From NCBI GenBank assembly GCA_020629895.1, contig JAHDCM010000033.1:1-14099 (forward strand): a DNA stretch of 14,099 nucleotides, in the 5' to 3' direction. Under the pieces are notes generated by a model that was given only the letters and a program-made list of their open reading frames with translations, was not told where the DNA came from and did no database searches. The position numbers and the translations under genes were made by a program. The stretch is from Bacteroidota bacterium (GTDB lineage: Bacteria; Bacteroidota; Bacteroidia; Chitinophagales; UBA2359). This document shows positions 1 through 7,448 of this stretch, piece by piece; the first letter of the stretch is position 1, and every line of letters starts with the position of its first letter.

Positions 1-4
1 TTTC

Positions 5-81
5 ACAAAGGTATAACGCGGTAGACAATGAGTGAATGAGTGGTTGACTGAATGATTGAATGAATACAAAGGTATAGCGCG
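5..81. repeat. 16-bp direct repeat pair flanking a tetramer array
   Basis: ACAAAGGTATAACGCG at 5-20 recurs at 66-81 with one change (A to G at the twelfth base), so 15 of 16 bases match. Between the copies lies a run of TGAN tetramers. No coding frame crosses the region convincingly. It lies downstream of the response regulator gene and may be the edge of a larger repeat cut by the window border. Function unknown. Confidence 0.55.
29..64. repeat. TGAN tetramer tandem array
   Basis: Nine consecutive tetramers beginning with TG, eight of them TGAN (TGAG, TGAA, TGAC and TGAT variants) and one TGGT, fill 36 bases. The 17-base stretch at 45-61 is found again exactly, inverted, at 7429-7445. It looks like a degenerate microsatellite. 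Confidence 0.6.
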
Positions 82-84
82 TAG

Positions 85-106
85 GGGTGATCCCTTGTGG
101 TCGCCC
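85..106. repeat. Hairpin downstream of the response regulator gene
   Basis: GGGTGATC at 85-92 pairs with GGTCGCCC at 99-106 through eight base pairs, two of them G-U, around a six-base loop. No T-run follows on the minus strand, so it is not a clear intrinsic terminator for the two-component operon that ends at 202. It may be a fragment of a dispersed repeat. The rest of 107-201 shows nothing I can assign. Confidence 0.4.
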
Positions 107-201
107 AATCGAACAATTGACAATTAAACGTCCAACGGAGTTGCCGCCAGCGTCATTCCCCGAGGTATCATGCATTAATCGTGCGAGGATGTCGTTAAGA
201 A

Positions 202-930
202 CTAACTTAACCAATTTTTGACAATTTGCTTATAGTTTTTGCCAATACTCAATTCCTGTTCATTTTGCATAATAATCCTATTTCCCTCTACGTAGTTGAT
301 ATGTTTTTTGTGAACGATAAACGACTTGTGAATACGGTGAAAATCAGCATTGAGTGTGTCTTCAAAACTAGATAAGGTGCGTTGGGTGAGGTGGAAGCTA
401 TCTTGTACCCATATCTTAACATAGTTGCCATAACTTTCTAGGTATTGAATGTCTTTGATTTGAATTTGAATGATACGTTTGTCTGATTTTATGAAGAGTT
501 CTTTGCTTTGCAAATCATTTGTGCTTGGAGCTTTAGATGTTATAAGCTGTGGTTTATCTTGATTTAGTAGGCTGATTTGTGTTTGTGCTTTATTCACTGC
601 TTTTAGAAATCGGTCAAAACGGAAGGGTTTGAGTAAGTAGTCACATACTTGGAGTTCGAAACTTTCGATGGCATATTCTTCATAAGCAGAAGTAATGATA
701 ACTTGAGGAGGGTGATTAAGGGTACGTAAAAAATCTAAACCTTTGATTTTAGGCATATTAATGTCAAGGAAGATTAGGTCTATTTGGTGTTGATTAAGGG
801 TGGCATAGGCCGTTGTTGCAAGATAGCATTGGGCGACAATTTCTAGGAAGGGAATATCGCTCGCGTATTGAAGGATAACTTGGTGGGCAAGTGGTTCGTC
901 GTCAATGATGAGTGCTTTGATTGGATTCAT
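202..930 (-). CDS. LytTR-family response regulator
   Basis: This 242-aa protein is a two-component response regulator of the LytR/AlgR type. An N-terminal receiver domain (about 4-120) has the acidic pair D10-D11, the phosphoacceptor D56 in LIFLDINMP, T80 and K101, all expected of an active receiver. A C-terminal LytTR DNA-binding domain (about 143-240) contains the motif YLESYGNYVKI and ends near HKSFIVHKKHI. It would be phosphorylated by the kinase encoded just upstream, whose stop codon overlaps this start as ATGA, implying translational coupling. A direct repeat fitting the LytTR-site pattern lies in the divergent promoter region at 2504-2533, so control of the neighbouring exporter genes and perhaps of its own operon is likely (inference). 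Family assignment is secure; the signal and regulon are unknown. Confidence 0.95.
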   Translation of the reverse strand: MNPIKALIIDDEPLAHQVILQYASDIPFLEIVAQCYLATTAYATLNQHQIDLIFLDINMPKIKGLDFLRTLNHPPQVIITSAYEEYAIESFELQVCDYLLKPFRFDRFLKAVNKAQTQISLLNQDKPQLITSKAPSTNDLQSKELFIKSDKRIIQIQIKDIQYLESYGNYVKIWVQDSFHLTQRTLSSFEDTLNADFHRIHKSFIVHKKHINYVEGNRIIMQNEQELSIGKNYKQIVKNWLS

Positions 931-2414
931 AGTTGAATACTTAATGTTGAGTGAAAATCATTTTGAGTCGCTGTATTTTCTAATTGGTGTTGTTGGGGAT
1001 ATAAAATAGCCAATCTTTTTTTGAGATTTAATAGCCCAATACCAGGGCTTTGTTTTTCCTCTTTTTCTTCGACAGAATTGTGACAAATAAATTGAATGTC
1101 ATCGGCTGTTTGCTTCACCTTTATATGCAAAAAACTCGCTTCTTCTGCTGGTTCGATACCATGTTTGAAAGCATTTTCTACTTGGATAATAAACAATAGA
1201 GGGGCAATTTGTATGCTAGGATTTAAAAGGTCTTCTTCCCATTGAAAATCCACATTTTTATGGAGGCGTATTTTTTGGAGTTGGATATAGTCTTTGATAT
1301 ATTTTAACTCTTCAGATAGGGCTACTTGCTCTTCTTTGCCCTTGTATATAACATAACGCATTAATTCGGAAAGTTGCATAATGGTTTCAGGAGTCTCTTT
1401 ATGCCCGATAAGACTCATCGAGTAGAGGTTATTGAGGGTATTAAAGAAAAAGTGCGGATTGATTTGTTGTTTGAGAAGATGAAGTTCTGTATTTGTTTTT
1501 TCTTTTTCTAGTTCGGCTACTGTATGCGCTTGTTTATACCATTCGGTAACAATGATGAAGGGAGTACTAAGTAATAAAATAGTAGTAGGTAGAATGAAAT
1601 TAGTGCTAGATAAAAGCCCTATCCCAAACCCGGTAGGATGAATTTTGAGGTCGTGAACTACTGAGAATAAGGAGATGATAAAATTGTGAATAGGAGTCAG
1701 TATTAGGAGAAGGGCAACTATTCCAAATACGTAGTATATGATACCTTTTTTGCGAAATAGTTGGTTGAAGATGACGTGATGGTGGAGGTAATAAAAGATA
1801 TAGTAAGAGCCAAAGATGAGGAGGATTTGTGCAGTATAGTAGATAAAGTATCCGATACTTGAAAGTAGGCTTAGTGAACTGATTTTTTCTTGGAGTAAAT
1901 TACTACTACCAGTTAGTAATAATGAAAAAATAATTAAGAAGAATAGCATCCATTTGGTGAGGCTGACTTGTATGAGCCATTGCTTAATCTGCTTACTTTG
2001 TTGTTTCATTTCAGAGATCATTAAAACGATTTCGGTGCCTAGAAATAGACTAGCAACGATAGGGATGATGGGGAGGTGTTTAAGCTCGCCATTTAATACT
2101 CCAAATTTGTCAAATAAGGTTTGATCTAGTTGAAAGAAAGAAATTTGTGTGGGATAGATGATAAATAAAGCTCCTCTGAGAAGGTTATACATTTTAGGAG
2201 AGAGATAAGCTTGTAACTCCTTGCGAAAGTAAACTAGTATAAGTGGTGGAGCAAATAAAATTCCCAACATCAGTAACCAATTCAAATAGTCCTTCCCTTT
2301 TAGTTGTTGGCTGATCTGCGTCATGATATAACTAACTCCAAATAGTAGTGTGCCAAATACCCATACTTGATTTTGTAAGAGTGTCTTTGTGATATGTGTA
2401 ATTGTCTTTTTCAT
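927..2414 (-). CDS. LytS-type membrane sensor histidine kinase
   Basis: This 495-aa kinase is the partner of the LytTR regulator. The first 290 residues hold about eight hydrophobic segments (near 19-36, 46-62, 75-92, 115-133, 153-168, 185-209, 225-250 and 268-290) with no recognised extracellular sensor domain, so the signal may be sensed within or at the membrane. A short helical linker (about 296-315) leads to the His_kinase domain with LKQQINPHFFFNTLNNL, in which H321 is the predicted phosphorylated histidine. The ATPase domain follows, with the N-box VENAFKH (N414) and the glycine motif PGIGLLNLKKRL (G458, G460). The short C-terminus ends just after the HATPase fold, as is normal for this family. 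The ATG at 2414 leaves about 195 bp to the divergent ABC gene. A poor -7-like TACTTTTA (minus, 2440-2447) is the best promoter candidate I see. Confidence 0.93.
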   Translation of the reverse strand: MKKTITHITKTLLQNQVWVFGTLLFGVSYIMTQISQQLKGKDYLNWLLMLGILFAPPLILVYFRKELQAYLSPKMYNLLRGALFIIYPTQISFFQLDQTLFDKFGVLNGELKHLPIIPIVASLFLGTEIVLMISEMKQQSKQIKQWLIQVSLTKWMLFFLIIFSLLLTGSSNLLQEKISSLSLLSSIGYFIYYTAQILLIFGSYYIFYYLHHHVIFNQLFRKKGIIYYVFGIVALLLILTPIHNFIISLFSVVHDLKIHPTGFGIGLLSSTNFILPTTILLLSTPFIIVTEWYKQAHTVAELEKEKTNTELHLLKQQINPHFFFNTLNNLYSMSLIGHKETPETIMQLSELMRYVIYKGKEEQVALSEELKYIKDYIQLQKIRLHKNVDFQWEEDLLNPSIQIAPLLFIIQVENAFKHGIEPAEEASFLHIKVKQTADDIQFICHNSVEEKEEKQSPGIGLLNLKKRLAILYPQQHQLENTATQNDFHSTLSIQL

Positions 2415-2503
2415 GGCTGCAAAATGGATGAAATCTTCCTAAAAGTAAAAAAATAAGGACGAAGGAGCTAAAATAGATGATAAACGGCTTTTTTGATGGC
2501 TGT

Positions 2504-2533
2504 TCCGTTCATCACTAAAAAGTGACTGTTTAT
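2504..2533 (+). promoter_or_regulatory. Candidate LytTR-regulator binding site (direct repeat)
   Basis: TCCGTTCAT (2504-2512) and ACTGTTTAT (2525-2533) are separated by 12 bases. Published LytTR sites are pairs of 9-bp direct repeats of the form [TA][AC][CA]GTTN[AG][TG] spaced 12-13 bases apart. The first copy matches all defined positions; the second misses one (T at the third). The pair ends ten bases upstream of the putative -33 element of the ABC operon, a position suited to an activator. A third half-site on the minus strand lies at 2480-2488 (GCCGTTTAT, one mismatch). A short palindrome at 2512-2525 (TCACT, AAAA, AGTGA) fills the gap between the repeats. Binding is inferred, not shown. 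Confidence 0.5.
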
Positions 2534-2542
2534 CCTCAAAAG

Positions 2543-2573
2543 TTGAGCTTGAACATTACTTCATTTATGTTTG
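2543..2573 (+). promoter_or_regulatory. Bacteroidota-type promoter of the ABC operon
   Basis: TATGTTTG at 2566-2573 is an exact match to the TAnnTTTG -7 box used by the primary sigma factor of Bacteroidota. A TTG at 2543-2545 lies 20 bases upstream, at the usual place of the -33 element. Transcription would begin near 2580, giving a leader of about 30 bases. The ATG at 2610 is preceded by an A-rich TAAAATTT rather than a Shine-Dalgarno sequence, normal for this phylum. Confidence 0.6.
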
Positions 2574-2609
2574 CTGCATATCAATTCAATGACCAGTAAA
2601 ATTTGAATC

Positions 2610-3488
2610 ATGCAATTACAGATTGAAAATTTAATAAAAGAGTATCCGAATGGTGTAAAAGCCTTGCAAGGAATTTCTATAACGATTGAAAAAGGGATGT
2701 TTGGCTTGCTAGGGCCTAATGGTGCGGGCAAATCGAGTTTGATGCGAACGCTTGCGACTTTGCAAATGCCCGATGCTGGTACCATTCACTTTAATGGCAT
2801 CAACGTTTTGACTGATCAGATGGCTTTACGGAAAATACTGGGCTATTTACCACAAGAGTTTGGTGTTTACCCGCGTGTATCTGCCGAGCAATTATTGGAT
2901 TACCTTGCTTGTTTGAAGGGTGTTGCTTCGAAAAAGGATCGGGCAAAGCTGATTGACTATTGTTTGGAAGTGACCAACTTAACAGAGGTACGCAAAAAGC
3001 ATGTCAGTTCTTATTCGGGAGGGATGAAACAGCGGTTTGGCATTGCTCAAATTTTGTTGAACCAGCCACAACTCATCATTGTAGATGAGCCAACTTCGGG
3101 TTTAGACCCTGCTGAAAGGCAGCGGTTTTTGAATATCCTAAGAGAGATTAGTACAGAGAATGTGGTGATTTTTTCGACGCACATCGTTGAGGATATTAAG
3201 GGGCTATGTACAGATATGGCCATTTTGAATAAGGGGGCTATTTTGCTACATGATAGTCCTGAAAAAGCGATGGAGCGATTGAAAGGGCAGCTTTATGCAG
3301 CAGATATTTCACAAGAATTGTTGGCGAAGTATGAGGCGGATTACCAAGTGCTTTCTTCTGTCTATAACAAAGATAATTCCTTGCATATTCGAGTATTTTC
3401 GAAGGAGAAGTTGGAAGGAGATTTTGTGAGGGTGCCGCCCAATTTGGAGGATGTTTATTTTACAACCTTGATGCCCATTAATAATTAA
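2610..3488 (+). CDS. ABC transporter ATP-binding protein
   Basis: This 292-aa cytoplasmic ATPase energises the membrane protein encoded ten bases downstream. It is a single nucleotide-binding domain of the ABC-2 exporter type (CcmA/NatA-like): Walker A GPNGAGKS (35-42), Q-loop glutamine Q82 in YLPQEFG, signature YSGGM (135-139), Walker B LIIVDEP with D159 and catalytic E160, D-loop SGLD, and H-loop H191 in STHIVED. Length and motif order are normal and every catalytic residue is present. The C-terminal about 90 residues are a variable tail of the sort seen in drug or antimicrobial-peptide exporters. The gene stands alone with the fused permease, so one ATPase probably dimerises to serve both permease halves of that protein. 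The substrate is unknown; the divergent LytTR system suggests regulated expression. Confidence 0.95.
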   Translation: MQLQIENLIKEYPNGVKALQGISITIEKGMFGLLGPNGAGKSSLMRTLATLQMPDAGTIHFNGINVLTDQMALRKILGYLPQEFGVYPRVSAEQLLDYLACLKGVASKKDRAKLIDYCLEVTNLTEVRKKHVSSYSGGMKQRFGIAQILLNQPQLIIVDEPTSGLDPAERQRFLNILREISTENVVIFSTHIVEDIKGLCTDMAILNKGAILLHDSPEKAMERLKGQLYAADISQELLAKYEADYQVLSSVYNKDNSLHIRVFSKEKLEGDFVRVPPNLEDVYFTTLMPINN

Positions 3489-3498
3489 ATCAACCATC

Positions 3499-6400
3499 AT
3501 GTTAAATACCATTTTTAAATACGAACTTTCTTATTGGGTGAAAAACCCATTGCCCTATATTTTTGGCTTGTTTATTTTTGGCATTTCCTTTATTAGTATG
3601 TGGGGCATGGCAAGTGAGGCAGCTACGGGAGCGGGTTTGGTGATCCAGAACTCCGTGATCCAGCTTCACAAAATGAGTCATTTGTTTGGAATGCTACTAT
3701 TGTTTTTATTGCCTGCAATTATGGGCGTGTCGATATTTCGAGATTATCAAAGCCGTATGTACACCGTTTTGTACTCCTATCCCTTTACCAAAAAAGAGTA
3801 CCTCTTGGCAAAGTTTGGTAGTTCCTTTTTGGTAGTTGTATTGATTGTACTAGGCCTAGGAGGGGGGTTTATTTTAGGTACGATGATGCCCACGGTCAAG
3901 GTGGCTGTGTTACACCCATTTGATATAGGTGTATATTGCCAATTATATGGCTTATTTATCCTACCCAATATGCTGTTTTTTGGATCAATTATTTTTGCGA
4001 TTGTTGCCTTTACCCGCAATATTTATATTGGTTTTATTAGTGTAATAGTCGTAATTATTTTACAGGGGGTGATTGGTGGGCTGTTTGGTGGAGAGAGTGG
4101 GCAGTTTATTGCCGCGTTACTTGATCCGACGGGAGAAACAGCAGTAAAAAGTGCCATTCGTTATTGGACATTAGAGGAGCGAAATACACTTGCTATACCA
4201 CTTAGTATGGCTTTAATAGGGAACCGTTTATTGTATTTGGGTTTAAGTCTATTGATATTGTATTTGACCTATCGTCATTTCCAATTTCACCAAACAGCCA
4301 TTACCTTTTTCGAGTCGAAACGTGCAAAGAATATGGAAGAAAAAGAGGTGATTTATAACAAGGTAAGGCGTATCTCTTTACCTGCTGTCGATTATGGATT
4401 TTCTTTTTTACAACAATTAAAAAATGCTTGGCATTTGTCGAAAACAGACTTTCGATATATGGTGTGGAGTTGGCAATTTCTGGTATTAATTCTGACTGGT
4501 TTTTTATTAGTATTATTTCAACAATATGAGATGAACCCGCAGCATGGGATTGCCTTGTTGCCAACGACAGCAAAGATGCTCAAGATCCCTTTGTTTATTT
4601 TTACAGGGATTATCAATCTACTGACTTTTTTATACACGGGGATGATTTTGTATCGAGGAAAGTTATCGCGGATGGACAGCTTGATTGATAGTACACCACA
4701 AGCAAATTGGGTATTATTACTTTCCCATTTATTTGCCATTTTAAAAATGCAAGGGATATTATTGGCTTTGGTCATGTTAGGAGGACTTATTGCGCAGACA
4801 ATGAATGGGTATTATCAGTATGAAATAGGACATTATTTATTTGAGTTGTTTGTGCTTCAGTTTGTCCATTTTTTGATTTGGGCGTGTATGGCAATGTTTG
4901 TACATGTAGTAGTTCGGAATATGTATCTCGGCTTTTTTATGTTGTTGCTTATTCCTATTGTTATTATGATGTTGCCACAAGTAGGGAGCTATTTAGGGAT
5001 GCCTATTTTAGGAGAAAGTGTGATGCATTATAATGCGGTACCAGGACAATTCATCGGTTTTGAATATTCGGCTTTTAACGGCTATGGAACAGCTTTGCCA
5101 AGCTACTTTTTATATAAAGTTTATTGGTTGTTTGCAGCGTTGATACTAATTGTAGGAGCTTTACTATTCTGGAATAGAGGGGTGCAAGATACGTGGAAAG
5201 AGCGTTGGGAATTGGTGAAAATGTGTTTTGTAGGGGCTACACGGATCGCCTTTATTTTGGGGATATTAGGATTTATGAGTTTGGGTTGTAGTATTTATTA
5301 TAATGACCATTATATCTCTAAAACATTTTATACAGAGGAGGATGAAGATTTTGTACGGGCGATGAATGAAAAACGATATGGGCATTTTGCCAATACGGTA
5401 CAGCCTAAAATTGCAAAGGTCAATATACAGATGGACTTATATCCCAATACGAGAGATTTTGTAGCTAAAGGGCAATTGAGTTTTGTGAATAAGTTAGAAG
5501 AGGAAATGGATACTATTTTGGTAGCGAAGAGTTTTAGAGAGCAAACCGAATATCAGATTATAAACCCACATACTGTTTTGGTGGAGGATGAGGAATTACA
5601 TTTTGATGTGATAAAACTAGAAAAGGCTTTGGCAATGGGAGAGCGTTTGGAGATGAAGGTGGAGGTCAAGAATCACCCGAATTCGTTTTTACACCACAAC
5701 AGCCGTTTATTGAGTGATGGGAATTATCTATTAAGACATATATTACCTAAACTAGGTTTGCGAAATATCTATTTATCGAATCAAGAGAAGCGCGACGAGT
5801 ACGGTTTAGGAGTGCGGCCAGTTCCAAGTAGCTTGCCCTCAGATACGAGCTTATTAGGCTATGAATACGCACCTAATCAGATGGATCGTATTGAGTTTGA
5901 AACGATTGTAAGTACTTCGGATGAGCAGGTCGCTTTGTCGATGGGTACCTTACAAAGAAAATGGACGGAGAATGGACGAAATTACTACCACTACAAATCG
6001 GAAGGGGATATTGTGAATACGCCTGTTTGGTTATCGGGAACTTATACCAAGAAAGAAGACAGTAGTAAATGGCAACATTTAGAAATTTATCACCATCCCA
6101 ATCATGATCATAATACAGCACATTTATTTCATGGAATGCGTTCATCGTTAGGATATTGTAGCGATTGGTTTGGTGCATTGGATTTTGATACGATTAAGTT
6201 GGTAGAGTTTTCAAAATTTGTAGGCACCTTTGCGACAGTGAATGGAAACTTGGTGCCTTATTCGGAAGCACAGTTATTGTGTAATGTGAAGGATCATAAA
6301 AATGAAAAATTCAATGATCCGTTTTATACAACAGCACATGAAATTGCGCACCTTTGGTGGGGGCATCGTGTTGATCCGGCAGCAGTGCAGGGCGGAAAGT

Positions 6401-7173
6401 TGTTGACTGAATCAATGGCCGAGTATATTACCTTGCAAGTAACGAAGCAACAATTTGGAGTGAAAATAGCCCGGCAGATGCGGGAGAAGTTTTTGAAAAA
6501 CTACTTGCAATTACGAGCGCAGGCAAGCGATGAACTCCCCTTAGTTTATGCGAAAGCAGAACAGGATTATCTCAATTACCGAAAGGGAGCTTTAGCTTTA
6601 TATGCTATAAGTGCTTATATCGGAGAAGCAAAGCTAAATGAGATATTGGCTGATTATGAGAAAACGAATCGCCACGCACCGCCACCATATCCCACTTCTT
6701 TGGATTTTGTAGCTGCCATCAAAGCGGGTGTGCCAGATTCATTACAGTACTTAATAACTGATTACTTTGAAACGATTACCTTATATGATAATCAGGTAAA
6801 AGAGGTTTGTATTAGTCAACCAGTAGCTGGTAATTATATGTTGGAAGCAGAGGTGTTGATTTCGAAGTATCGGGCGAGTGGTACAGGGAAGAAAAGCTAT
6901 GTAGAGGCGGGGAAGGCTAGTTTACAAGAAGAAGACATGCAGTCTTTACCTTTACAAGATTATATTCCGATTAGTGTGTTGGATGAGGAAGGGGAACTTA
7001 TTCTTACTACTTGGTTAAAGGCTACTAGCATTTTGAATCGTGTTGTATTGGAGGTGGATCGAAAGCCTGCACAAATTGTGATTGATTATGAGTGGTTGTT
7101 GATTGATGCTGATCGGGCAGATAATAGGGGGAGAAATTGCGTGAGGGATAGTAGCGGTAGCTTGGCAAAATAG
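3499..7173 (+). CDS. ABC-2 permease fused to M1-family metallopeptidase
   Basis: This 1224-aa protein joins a tandem ABC-2 permease to an M1 aminopeptidase-like domain, an architecture known in Bacteroidota. Two membrane blocks are visible: hydrophobic segments near 19-36, 61-80, 107-130, 150-171, 176-196 and 241-257, then near 325-341, 363-385, 404-432, 447-471, 476-492, 540-557 and 580-598. The soluble part (about 605-1215) is probably on the outer face of the membrane. It contains HEIAH (947-951) and, 19 residues later, E971 in LLTESMAEY, the expected zinc ligands; canonical M1 enzymes have a spacing of 18. YRKGALALY further on may hold the catalytic tyrosine. The usual GxMEN substrate motif is not recognisable; LVEFSKF lies in that region. 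Residues 1214-1224 (CVRDSSGSLAK) and the stop codon are encoded by the repeat element at 7139-7365, so the native C-terminus has been replaced. Transported substrate and peptidase activity are unproven. Confidence 0.93.
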   Translation: MLNTIFKYELSYWVKNPLPYIFGLFIFGISFISMWGMASEAATGAGLVIQNSVIQLHKMSHLFGMLLLFLLPAIMGVSIFRDYQSRMYTVLYSYPFTKKEYLLAKFGSSFLVVVLIVLGLGGGFILGTMMPTVKVAVLHPFDIGVYCQLYGLFILPNMLFFGSIIFAIVAFTRNIYIGFISVIVVIILQGVIGGLFGGESGQFIAALLDPTGETAVKSAIRYWTLEERNTLAIPLSMALIGNRLLYLGLSLLILYLTYRHFQFHQTAITFFESKRAKNMEEKEVIYNKVRRISLPAVDYGFSFLQQLKNAWHLSKTDFRYMVWSWQFLVLILTGFLLVLFQQYEMNPQHGIALLPTTAKMLKIPLFIFTGIINLLTFLYTGMILYRGKLSRMDSLIDSTPQANWVLLLSHLFAILKMQGILLALVMLGGLIAQTMNGYYQYEIGHYLFELFVLQFVHFLIWACMAMFVHVVVRNMYLGFFMLLLIPIVIMMLPQVGSYLGMPILGESVMHYNAVPGQFIGFEYSAFNGYGTALPSYFLYKVYWLFAALILIVGALLFWNRGVQDTWKERWELVKMCFVGATRIAFILGILGFMSLGCSIYYNDHYISKTFYTEEDEDFVRAMNEKRYGHFANTVQPKIAKVNIQMDLYPNTRDFVAKGQLSFVNKLEEEMDTILVAKSFREQTEYQIINPHTVLVEDEELHFDVIKLEKALAMGERLEMKVEVKNHPNSFLHHNSRLLSDGNYLLRHILPKLGLRNIYLSNQEKRDEYGLGVRPVPSSLPSDTSLLGYEYAPNQMDRIEFETIVSTSDEQVALSMGTLQRKWTENGRNYYHYKSEGDIVNTPVWLSGTYTKKEDSSKWQHLEIYHHPNHDHNTAHLFHGMRSSLGYCSDWFGALDFDTIKLVEFSKFVGTFATVNGNLVPYSEAQLLCNVKDHKNEKFNDPFYTTAHEIAHLWWGHRVDPAAVQGGKLLTESMAEYITLQVTKQQFGVKIARQMREKFLKNYLQLRAQASDELPLVYAKAEQDYLNYRKGALALYAISAYIGEAKLNEILADYEKTNRHAPPPYPTSLDFVAAIKAGVPDSLQYLITDYFETITLYDNQVKEVCISQPVAGNYMLEAEVLISKYRASGTGKKSYVEAGKASLQEEDMQSLPLQDYIPISVLDEEGELILTTWLKATSILNRVVLEVDRKPAQIVIDYEWLLIDADRADNRGRNCVRDSSGSLAK

Positions 7174-7365
7174 GTGCTTTTGTGCTGCAAGGACTAGCGG
7201 GGCTGACAGCGGAAGACACCGCTAGGACTATGCTGCACTAGCAACTATGAGCCAACTACAAGCGGATAGCCCGACCCGAAAGCAGTAGTGCCACCTTTCT
7301 GCGAAGTGCTTATGTGTCATAAGCATTTTGCAGAAGGTGGCACTATTGATTTTCGGGACACGCCC
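7139..7365 (-). repeat. Dispersed structured element, copy 1
   Basis: Read on the minus strand, this 227-bp element has a head GGGCGTGTCC (7356-7365), a long hairpin (7275-7357), then a 138-bp tail from GGTCGGGC (7269-7276) to CTCACGC at 7139. The tail is about 88% identical, over its full length, to the tail of copy 2 at 13827-14031, while the hairpins are unrelated. The tail can fold as nested helices: GTAGTTGG with CCAAGCTAC (7252-7259 with 7157-7165, one bulged base), ATAG with CTAT, GTGCAGCA with TGCAGCAC (one A-A mismatch), and CTAGCGG with CCGCTAG (7219-7225 with 7194-7200). It occupies most of the space between two convergent transcription units and overlaps the end of the permease-peptidase gene. 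From memory, repeats with similar ends occur in other Bacteroidota genomes, but I cannot verify that here. It encodes no evident protein. Confidence 0.85.
7275..7357. repeat. Long imperfect hairpin inside copy 1
   Basis: Two 40-base arms (7275-7314 and 7318-7357) form an inverted repeat around a three-base loop, with about four mismatches and two one-base gaps. Several mismatches would be G-U pairs in RNA. The arms start from CCCGAAA and meet at TTATG/CATAA. It lies between convergent genes and could block transcription from both sides, but there is no terminal T-run typical of an intrinsic terminator. Confidence 0.8.
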
Positions 7366-7428
7366 AAATAAATGTATTAGATGATTGGGTGATAGAATGA
7401 CAGGATGCTTGCATATAACCTAACGCCT

Positions 7429-7445
7429 ATTCAATCATTCAGTCA
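7429..7445. repeat. 17-bp inverted match to the tetramer array at 45-61
   Basis: On the minus strand this reads TGAC, TGAA, TGAT, TGAA and one more T, identical over 17 bases to 45-61. It starts four bases beyond the nqrF stop codon. The match may reflect shared low-complexity TGAN sequence rather than a mobile repeat. The rest of 7366-7428 shows nothing I can assign. Confidence 0.5.
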
Positions 7446-7448
7446 TCG

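Noticed and set aside
178..192. Short match AATCGTGCGA near 178 and again near 14036
   Set aside because: The shared core is only about ten bases and the surroundings differ, so it can be chance.
194..211. GTTAAG / CTTAAC hairpin across the response regulator stop codon
   Set aside because: A 6-bp AT-rich stem with a six-base loop and no T-run is too weak to call a terminator.
5873..6178. 101-codon minus-strand reading frame opposite the M1 domain
   Set aside because: It is antisense to a well-supported coding region and has no recognisable domain.
7139..7365. CRISPR array, retron or integron attC site as an explanation of copy 1
   Set aside because: There are no regularly spaced repeats, no reverse transcriptase or integrase gene in the window, and no R'/R'' core sites typical of attC that I can identify.
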